This document shows, piece after piece, positions 1-6,752 of a DNA stretch of 6,752 nt. How positions within the stretch are numbered: the first letter of the stretch is position 1; the number at the start of each line of letters is the position of its first letter. Position numbers and translations under genes: made by a program. Source of the DNA: an uncultured Pseudomonadales bacterium (GTDB lineage Bacteria > Pseudomonadota > Gammaproteobacteria > Pseudomonadales > Cellvibrionaceae); the NCBI GenBank assembly GCA_938048505.1, contig CALIUX010000279.1, forward strand, positions 1-6,752, read 5' to 3'. The notes under the pieces were generated by a model. The model did not search any database and was not told the DNA's origin. It saw nothing but the letters and a program-made list of their open reading frames with translations.

Positions 1-1406
1 TCATTACTAGCAGATACGATGCGCGCCTCAATCATTACTTGGCGAATCGGTATATCCACTTGCTCAACGACTTTGCGGAAGTCATTAATCTTATCTTCCG
101 TATCCGTCAGAATAATGGAGTTGGTTCGCTCATCAACAATCGCATGACCACGATCAGATAAAATTGAACCGGTAGAGTTTCTTTCACTACCTGATGATCC
201 ACCAGCAGCACCTTGGCCACCACTATCAGAAACAAATAGGTCAAACAGTTCACGTGCATTGGCATAGCGCACTCGAATATATTCTGTTCTTAACGGAGCT
301 AATTCTTCTAATTGCTTTTGCGTTGCAAGTTCTTGGCGCTCACGCTCAGCAATTTCTGCTGCAGGCGCAACCATCAATACATTACCGACTTGGCGTTTAT
401 CAAGGCCTTTGGTTTTTAAGACAAGCTCTAGAGCTTGATCCCACGGCACATTATCGAGACGTAATGTAATGCTACCTTTCACAGTATCACTGGCCACAAG
501 GTTAAGATCAGTAAAGTCAGCAATCAGTTGTAGCACCGAACGCACTTCAATATTTTGAAAGTTCAATGAGAGCTTTTCGCCCGTATAAGCAAACTTTGCT
601 TTTTTCTCTTCAATCTCAGCTTTAGTCAAAGGCTTAATGGAGACGACATACTCATTATCAGCTTGATATGCAAGATAGTCATACTCGCCTTTTGCATCAA
701 TCTTTAATACTGAACGAAGGCTGCCCGATTGCGCATCGATCATGCTAACTGGCGTAGCAAAGTCAGTCACATCTAATTTGCGGCTCAGAGAGTCCGGTAA
801 ATCAGTTTGCAAAAAACCCACCTCAATACCGCCAGCAACTTCTTCAACATCAATGCTAATGCCAGGGTTGCTTAGCTGCACAATAATTTTACCCTCACCC
901 GCATCACCGCGGCGAAAGTCAATATTGCGAATCTCGGAAACCGATTTATCAAAACGGTTCTTGCGCTGGCTCAATACAGACTGATCATTAGAAGCAACAT
1001 TGGTATTCGACACCGTAGAACCACGTGAACCATTGCCAACTTCCATTACCAAGTCAGAACCTTCTATACGCGTTGCATATGGCTCAAGTTGATTCATATT
1101 CACGATTAAACGCGTACGGTTACCACCTGCTACCACCACAGCACTACTCACACTGCCGAGGTCCATATTATATTTCTTTTGTGCTAATGCATTTTGAACA
1201 TCAGCAAAATCTAATACGATTCGAGCAGGTTGCTCGATGGTATAACCCGCTGGCGTAGAGGGTGCTTCATCAAACTGCAAACGGATTTCAACACGATCAC
1301 CTGGCAGCTCAGAAAATTTGACATCTTGTAGCTCGCTTGCCCATGCAAACGGCGTCAGTATTAAACCGGATAGAACGGCAGCAATTTTTCGATATTTTAA
1401 GAACAT
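1..1406 (-). CDS. pilQ: Type IV pilus secretin PilQ (5' part of gene, runs off left edge)
   Basis: PilQ is the outer-membrane secretin through which the type IV pilus passes. The visible part covers 468 codons plus 2 bases; the C-terminal secretin barrel lies outside the window. Residues 1-23 are a Sec signal peptide (basic MFLKYRK, hydrophobic core, AWA before Ser24). Two AMIN-type beta domains, which bind peptidoglycan in this family, follow at about 37-123 and 154-259, joined by a Gly/Ser/Asn-rich linker (about 124-150). A short secretin/TonB N-terminal domain (STN) spans about 277-345 (LSLNFQNIEVRSVLQLIADF, then NVPWDQALELVLKTKGL). A secretin N domain follows at about 374-452, interrupted by a Gly/Ser-rich loop near 393-408 as in many secretins, and VDIPIRQVMIEARIV opens the secretin core. 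The ATG is preceded by AGAAGGA (1416-1422) with a 9-nt spacer, inside the end of pilP, only 5 bp away. Last visible gene of pilMNOPQ. Identification is firm. Confidence 0.97.
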   Translation of the reverse strand, partial: MFLKYRKIAAVLSGLILTPFAWASELQDVKFSELPGDRVEIRLQFDEAPSTPAGYTIEQPARIVLDFADVQNALAQKKYNMDLGSVSSAVVVAGGNRTRLIVNMNQLEPYATRIEGSDLVMEVGNGSRGSTVSNTNVASNDQSVLSQRKNRFDKSVSEIRNIDFRRGDAGEGKIIVQLSNPGISIDVEEVAGGIEVGFLQTDLPDSLSRKLDVTDFATPVSMIDAQSGSLRSVLKIDAKGEYDYLAYQADNEYVVSIKPLTKAEIEEKKAKFAYTGEKLSLNFQNIEVRSVLQLIADFTDLNLVASDTVKGSITLRLDNVPWDQALELVLKTKGLDKRQVGNVLMVAPAAEIAERERQELATQKQLEELAPLRTEYIRVRYANARELFDLFVSDSGGQGAAGGSSGSERNSTGSILSDRGHAIVDERTNSIILTDTEDKINDFRKVVEQVDIPIRQVMIEARIVSASN

Positions 1407-1411
1407 GCCAG

Positions 1412-1948
1412 TTATTCCTTCTCAGATAATTTTATTGTTCTAGGACGTTCGACCCAGCCACTCGAGCCATTGCTCACAATTTCAACCAAGCTTAACAGTG
1501 ATGGGCTGGCAGATAAAATCTTGCCATGGTTTTTACCAATATAGTTCCCGGTTGTGACACGGTGAATACCACCGCTAGGATCACGAATTAAGGCCCATAA
1601 TGCGCCATTTTGCTCTAGAGTCCCCACCATCGCAAGAGCATCCAGATTAAAGGACTCTAAGAAATCTTTGACTCGTGTCGTATCAGGTTTGACATGAGGA
1701 TTACTTGGCCCTGCTACAGCTTTTACAGCAATGGGCTCATCAAATGGACTACGGGTTGCCGTTGCGCCATAAATAAAAGGGTCAAATGTTCTTACTGGGG
1801 GCAAAGGCTCAATACTACCTTGAGGCCGTGATTTAACGGACGCGACATAGGCATTGAGATCAGAGCTATCCCCTTTTGACACACAACCTGAAGTCATGGC
1901 AAGAGCCGCCAACGCCAAGCATGCGGATGCGCATTTAAAATCTGACAT
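1412..1948 (-). CDS. pilP: Type IV pilus inner-membrane lipoprotein PilP
   Basis: PilP is the periplasmic lipoprotein that connects the PilN/PilO inner-membrane heterodimer to the N-terminal domains of the PilQ secretin. The 178-residue product is the usual length. Residues 1-21 form a lipoprotein signal ending in a relaxed lipobox, T-S-G-C, with the predicted lipidated cysteine at 22; residue +2 is Val, so nothing suggests special sorting. A flexible proline-containing stretch follows (about 45-90), with the family signature LPPVRTFDPFIYG and RSPFDEP. The C-terminal beta-sandwich (about 92-175) carries FLESFNLDALAMVGTL, WALIRDPSGGIHRV and GNYIGKNHGKI, all typical of PilP. The ATG follows AGGAG (1955-1959) with a 6-nt spacer; the ribosome-binding site lies in the last codons of pilO, 3 bp away, so translation is probably coupled. 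The Thr at lipobox -3 is less common than Leu but tolerated. Confidence 0.96.
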   Translation of the reverse strand: MSDFKCASACLALAALAMTSGCVSKGDSSDLNAYVASVKSRPQGSIEPLPPVRTFDPFIYGATATRSPFDEPIAVKAVAGPSNPHVKPDTTRVKDFLESFNLDALAMVGTLEQNGALWALIRDPSGGIHRVTTGNYIGKNHGKILSASPSLLSLVEIVSNGSSGWVERPRTIKLSEKE

Positions 1949-1951
1949 GGC

Positions 1952-2566
1952 TTACTCCTGATCTTTATAACGGTAAGTTTTGGCTTGAATTTCCATTTTA
2001 AGTGCAGAGCCTGAATTACTCTCTCGCTTAATGGAAAAATCATGCAACGTAACAATACGAGGCATACCAGCAATACCACTCACAAAGGCACCAAATTCGT
2101 GGTACCCACCTGTTACTTTAATATCAATAGGCAATTCAATATAGAATTCAGCCGGTTTTTCGGTCTGAAGCGTGATGCTGTCGATAATCAAACGGCTTTG
2201 CACGCCCTTTTCATCAATATCATCGACTAGATCAGGCACTTCGGTATCGTCTGGCAGTTGTTTTTTCAACGCATCAAACGACTTTTCCATATCGGCAATT
2301 TGCTTACGGTATTTCTCTAAGTTAGCCGCTTCGAATGCTTTTTTCTCAAAGTCTTTCTTGAGCGTTATTTCTTGCGCTTGGGCCCGCTCCAACTGAACAT
2401 TTTTGTCTTTCACCTTGAGGAAGTAAATTGCAACGAGGATCACCACAATCGCAAGCAGCCAGAGAAATGCTCGGCCTAATAAAGGCCATACACCTACGCG
2501 CTCCCAATCTAAGGCATTGATATCAAAGCCTCGGATCTGCTCCATCATCTCATTCATATCAGCCAT
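1952..2566 (-). CDS. pilO: Type IV pilus inner-membrane assembly protein PilO
   Basis: PilO pairs with PilN in the inner membrane and periplasm to form the core of the pilus alignment complex and contacts PilP. The product has 204 residues, normal for the family. A short cytoplasmic N-terminus (about 1-28, including IRGFDINALDWERVGVWP) is followed by one transmembrane helix (about 31-51). A charged coiled coil runs about 53-104, and the periplasmic ferredoxin-like domain about 108-204. The hallmark QLPDDTEVPDLVDDI sits where coiled coil and domain meet, and GGYHEFGAFVSGIAGMPRIV is also typical. The start at 2566 has no clear Shine-Dalgarno sequence; the 14 bp after the pilN stop read GCTGGTGTTAGTGT. 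In-frame ATGs at residues 4, 7 and 8 have no better site, so I keep the first. Ribosome reinitiation from pilN is a plausible explanation. Gene identity is firm; the exact start is slightly uncertain. Confidence 0.95.
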   Translation of the reverse strand: MADMNEMMEQIRGFDINALDWERVGVWPLLGRAFLWLLAIVVILVAIYFLKVKDKNVQLERAQAQEITLKKDFEKKAFEAANLEKYRKQIADMEKSFDALKKQLPDDTEVPDLVDDIDEKGVQSRLIIDSITLQTEKPAEFYIELPIDIKVTGGYHEFGAFVSGIAGMPRIVTLHDFSIKRESNSGSALKMEIQAKTYRYKDQE

Positions 2567-2580
2567 ACACTAACACCAGC

Positions 2581-3147
2581 CTATTTATTGTTATTATCTT
2601 CAGTGTTAGGAATTACTGTATTTAACACTATTGAGAATTTCACGGCATTTTCACCGTACCCAGGATCTGCTGTCACAGACTTCAAGTTCGACTCATCAAA
2701 CCATTCAGAATTATCGATATTACGCATTAACGAAGCGACCCGGCTATTGGACTCCGCGATACCCTCTAGGGTTATCGCCTTAGCATTACGGGCCATAGAA
2801 AGCATAAAAACACCATCAGGAATAGCACGAACAAACTCATCGAAGTAACGCACAATAACAGGGCGTGTGCCCTGTAAGTCTTGAATCACCTGCATACGCG
2901 AAATCAATTCTTCACGCTTGCGCTTAAGCTCTTTAATCTCATCAACCTGCTTATCAAGAATAGCAATCTCGCCTTTTAGCAAGTTGTTGCGGCTATTTTG
3001 CTCATCGATGGTTTGATTAAGTAAATAGACCCAAGCAAATGCGATCAATCCTGCCAAAACGCATACAACCAAGGTATGAGTGATGAAATCTTTTTTCTTT
3101 TCCTGGCGGTATTCTTCACGCCAGTTGAGTAAATTAATCTTTGCCAT
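2581..3147 (-). CDS. pilN: Type IV pilus inner-membrane assembly protein PilN
   Basis: PilN is a bitopic inner-membrane protein. Its short cytoplasmic tail docks on PilM, and its periplasmic part pairs with PilO. With the start at 3147 the product has 188 residues. Order: PilM-binding tail MAKINLLNWREE (1-12), basic stretch RQEKKKD, transmembrane helix (about 23-44), coiled coil (about 45-92), then a periplasmic ferredoxin-like domain (about 95-180) with RPVIVRYFDEFVRAIPDGV and SLMRNIDNSEWF, typical of PilN. The frame also opens at a TTG (3156), three codons upstream, but that start overlaps pilM and has AGGAG only 2 nt before it. The ATG has the same AGGAG at 11 nt and begins exactly at the conserved family N-terminus, so it is preferred. 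The tail has Asn where I recall the family usually showing Pro (INLLPWR). The tail end is Asn-rich (NTEDNNNK). The pilM stop is 1 bp upstream. Confidence 0.95.
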   Translation of the reverse strand: MAKINLLNWREEYRQEKKKDFITHTLVVCVLAGLIAFAWVYLLNQTIDEQNSRNNLLKGEIAILDKQVDEIKELKRKREELISRMQVIQDLQGTRPVIVRYFDEFVRAIPDGVFMLSMARNAKAITLEGIAESNSRVASLMRNIDNSEWFDESNLKSVTADPGYGENAVKFSIVLNTVIPNTEDNNNK

Positions 3148-3148
3148 C

Positions 3149-4384
<1,236 letters not shown>

Positions 4385-4566
4385 CAGCTATCATTTTACA
4401 TGACCACCTTTTATTTGTTTGCCATTCAACTGTTAAGGTCTAGCCTGTGCCGCTATTTTATGGCGCAATTATTTATGATGCGATGCCAGTACCGCAAATA
4501 GGCACTTAGCTTAGCCAGCCTTAACAGCCACCCAATAAAACGACTAACCCGCGACTGCTGAAAACA

Positions 4567-6752
4567 ATGTTCAAATCTCTTCTACGATTTACCGTCTGGC
4601 TTTCACTTGCTTCAATTAGTGGCGTGATATTGGTGCTATTCGGGATGCACTTGTACCTTAGCCCATCATTACCACCTGTTGATAGCTTACGTGACGCAAA
4701 ACTACAAACACCTCTCAAAGTTTACTCAGCAGATCACAAATTAATTGGTGAATTTGGTGAAAAGCGCCGCAAACCTATTAAACACCATAATATCCCGCAA
4801 ACCTATATCGACGCACTATTGGCCGCAGAAGATGAGGGTTTTTACTCTCACAATGGCGTTTCCATCAAAGGATTAGCCAGAGCAGTCTCACATTTGCTCA
4901 TCACCGGTGAGAAAAAATCAGGTGGTTCCACTATTACCATGCAGGTCACAAGAGAATTCTTTCTGCATCGAAAAAAGCACTTCAAACGAAAATTTAATGA
5001 AATACTGCTTGCACTAAGAATTGAAAAAGAACTCTCTAAAGCCGAGATTTTAGAGCTGTATGTCAACATGATTTTCTTGGGCAACCGCGCCTACGGTATT
5101 CAGGCTGCTGCCGAGATTTATTATGGTAAGACACTTAATGAGCTTAGCACAGCTCAAATCGCTATGATTGCCGGATTACAGCAAGCGCCATCACGCAATA
5201 ACCCTTTAGCCAATCCAGAAGGGGCAAAAAAGCGCCGAAACTGGATTTTAGGGCGAATGTTTGAGCTTGGCACACTGGGTAAAGAAGCTTATAAAAAAGC
5301 TGTTTCAGAACCAATAAGTGCACAATACCACCAATACCAACTCGACTTCTCGGCCCCTCACATTGCAGAGATGGCTAGGCAAAAAGCTGTAGCGCTACTC
5401 GGCCCGAAAGCGTATACCGACGGTTACATTATTTACACCTCAATCGACAGTAACGCTCAGGCTCAGGCCCAAGCAGCCCTTAGCCAAGGTCTGCATGACT
5501 ACGATGACCGGCACGGCTACCGTGGCCCAGAGCTTCGTTTGGGTGAGTCACTCACACCCGAAGAGCAACGCGTCAAACTCGGCCAACAACCCAAAATTCA
5601 AGGGCTCAATGCTGCCTTAATTACCGCTCTGACCGATACTGAGATAGAGGTAACTTTTGGTACAAACACAGATAACGAGGACGCTATCGCCACGCTCAAC
5701 TGGGAGTCAATGCGACAATCAATTAGTCTTTATCGCACAGAAGACATTACCGACCCTCCCCCCGAAACAGCAACAACCCTCTTCCAGCCAGGCGATATCA
5801 TTCGACTCCGCCCATCAAAAGATGCAGAGGGTAATGAGCGTTGGGAGCTGCGGCAACTACCCGCCATACAAGGAAGCCTTATCTCGATCGATGCGTATAC
5901 AGGGCAGGTTCTTGCGCTGATTGGCGGCTATGATTTTTACCTCAATAACTTTAACCGCGTCACACAAGCGCAGCGTCAGCCTGGCTCAAGCTTCAAGCCT
6001 TTTTTATATGCTACCGCTCTGGATAATGGCCTAACTGCGGCCACGATTATTAATGATGCGCCTGTAGTCTTTGATGACAATCAATTAGAAGCCATGTGGC
6101 GCCCTAAAAACTCCAGCGGAAAATTTTATGGGCCAACACGCCTACGCAAAGCGCTTTACCTATCACGCAACTTAGTATCGATACGCATTTTGCGCAAAAT
6201 TGGTATTCGCAAAGCCATTAACGGCATGGAGCGCTTTGGGATTGATAGCAATGCCCTCCCCAGAGACTTATCGCTCGCCTTAGGCAGTCATGCCATGACA
6301 CCTTGGGAGGTTGCTACAGGCTATGCTGCATTTGCAAACGGTGGCTACAAAATACAACCGTATGTGATCGACAATATTGTCGATGATAAAGGCAAAACGG
6401 TTTATAGCAGTGAAAAAGTGCAAGTTTGCGCCGCACCGCCCTGCGAACCAGAACCTCCTTTTTTACTTAAAAATGATGCGTTTGGGCTCACTCAGGACAC
6501 TCAAGATATTACACAAGCAGCCCCCAAAGCACTCCATGCAGAACGTATACTCAGTGCCGAAACAGCTTATATCATGGACTCCATGCTAAAAGATGTCGTG
6601 AAGCGAGGCACCGCACGAAAAGCAAGAAAAGCGATCGACAGAAATGACATGGCAGGTAAAACCGGCACCACCAACGGGCCAACAGATGCATGGTTTTCTG
6701 GCTACGCAGGGGGAATCGTTACCACAGCATGGGTCGGTTTTGATGAATACGA
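4567..6752 (+). CDS. mrcA: Bifunctional penicillin-binding protein 1A (5' part, runs off right edge)
   Basis: PBP1A (mrcA/ponA) is an inner-membrane peptidoglycan synthase with glycosyltransferase and transpeptidase activities. The visible 728 residues lack only a C-terminal portion (family members are roughly 820-850 long). One transmembrane anchor spans about 9-30. The GT51 domain (about 55-225) has EDEGFYSHNG with catalytic Glu88, GGSTITMQ (119-126), the second acidic residue Glu145 in KRKFNEILLALRIEKEL, and ILELYVN (161-167). An OB-like insertion lies at about 318-440. The transpeptidase domain has Ser474-S-F-Lys477, Ser533-R-N535 and Lys698-T-G-T, so all catalytic motifs are intact. Cys621 and Cys626 (CAAPPC) lie between the SxN and KTG motifs; as I recall, E. 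coli PBP1a has a close cysteine pair in the same stretch. The ATG has no clear Shine-Dalgarno (GACTGCTGAAAACA precedes it), but no upstream in-frame ATG exists before a TAA at 4522, and a later start would delete the anchor. Confidence 0.97.
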   Translation, partial: MFKSLLRFTVWLSLASISGVILVLFGMHLYLSPSLPPVDSLRDAKLQTPLKVYSADHKLIGEFGEKRRKPIKHHNIPQTYIDALLAAEDEGFYSHNGVSIKGLARAVSHLLITGEKKSGGSTITMQVTREFFLHRKKHFKRKFNEILLALRIEKELSKAEILELYVNMIFLGNRAYGIQAAAEIYYGKTLNELSTAQIAMIAGLQQAPSRNNPLANPEGAKKRRNWILGRMFELGTLGKEAYKKAVSEPISAQYHQYQLDFSAPHIAEMARQKAVALLGPKAYTDGYIIYTSIDSNAQAQAQAALSQGLHDYDDRHGYRGPELRLGESLTPEEQRVKLGQQPKIQGLNAALITALTDTEIEVTFGTNTDNEDAIATLNWESMRQSISLYRTEDITDPPPETATTLFQPGDIIRLRPSKDAEGNERWELRQLPAIQGSLISIDAYTGQVLALIGGYDFYLNNFNRVTQAQRQPGSSFKPFLYATALDNGLTAATIINDAPVVFDDNQLEAMWRPKNSSGKFYGPTRLRKALYLSRNLVSIRILRKIGIRKAINGMERFGIDSNALPRDLSLALGSHAMTPWEVATGYAAFANGGYKIQPYVIDNIVDDKGKTVYSSEKVQVCAAPPCEPEPPFLLKNDAFGLTQDTQDITQAAPKALHAERILSAETAYIMDSMLKDVVKRGTARKARKAIDRNDMAGKTGTTNGPTDAWFSGYAGGIVTTAWVGFDEY

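Noticed and set aside
194..1258. Three plus-strand open frames (194-469, 742-984, 1025-1258) opposite pilQ
   Set aside because: They are antisense to a clearly conserved pilQ reading frame, resemble no family and have low-complexity, unnatural composition.
1894..2848. Open frames 1894-2079 (minus), 2042-2230, 2172-2396 and 2588-2848 (plus)
   Set aside because: All overlap pilP, pilO or pilN in other frames, whose protein signatures are unambiguous.
4419..4479. Possible mrcA promoters: TTGCCA (4419-4424) as -35, TATGAT (4474-4479) as -10
   Set aside because: Each hexamer is good alone but neither has a partner at 15-19 bp, so no promoter is called.
4521..5084. Minus-strand frames 4521-4718 and 4848-5084
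   Set aside because: They lie antisense to the membrane anchor and glycosyltransferase domain of mrcA and show no recognisable motif.
5657..6589. Plus-strand frames 5657-5920 and 6377-6589
   Set aside because: They are out-of-frame shadows within mrcA; the mrcA frame stays open across both and carries the OB insertion and transpeptidase motifs.

Overview
The window reads as a chromosomal stretch of a Gram-negative gammaproteobacterium with moderate GC content. Two well-known loci lie back to back: the type IV pilus alignment operon pilMNOPQ on the minus strand, and the start of a class A penicillin-binding protein gene, mrcA (ponA, PBP1A), on the plus strand. The divergent mrcA / pilMNOPQ pairing is familiar from Pseudomonas and relatives. 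I cannot name a genus from the sequence alone.

Layout. Bases 1-1406 (minus) hold the first two-thirds of pilQ, the outer-membrane secretin, which runs off the left edge. Then, still on the minus strand and reading right to left, come pilM (4216-3149), pilN (3147-2581), pilO (2566-1952) and pilP (1948-1412). The gaps are 1, 14, 3 and 5 bp, so this looks like one tightly packed, translationally coupled transcript. Bases 4217-4566 are a 350-bp divergent intergenic region. It contains a plausible extended -10 promoter for pilM and an imperfect inverted repeat. Bases 4567-6752 (plus) hold 728 codons of mrcA, which runs off the right edge.

How the genes work together. PilM (actin-like, cytoplasmic) binds the cytoplasmic tail of PilN. 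PilN and PilO are bitopic inner-membrane proteins that pair in the periplasm. PilP is a lipoprotein that links PilN/PilO to the PilQ secretin. Together they form the trans-envelope alignment subcomplex of the type IVa pilus machine, used for twitching motility, adhesion and DNA uptake. PBP1A polymerises and cross-links peptidoglycan, the layer this machine must cross; a functional tie between the two loci is only inferred from position.

Two starts need correcting relative to the longest open frames: pilM starts at 4216 (a TTG frame reaches 4324) and pilN at 3147 (a TTG frame reaches 3156). I found no RNA genes, mobile elements, CRISPR arrays, attachment sites or convincing terminators, and no evidence of an undescribed system. 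The observations below are modest details in an otherwise ordinary core region.
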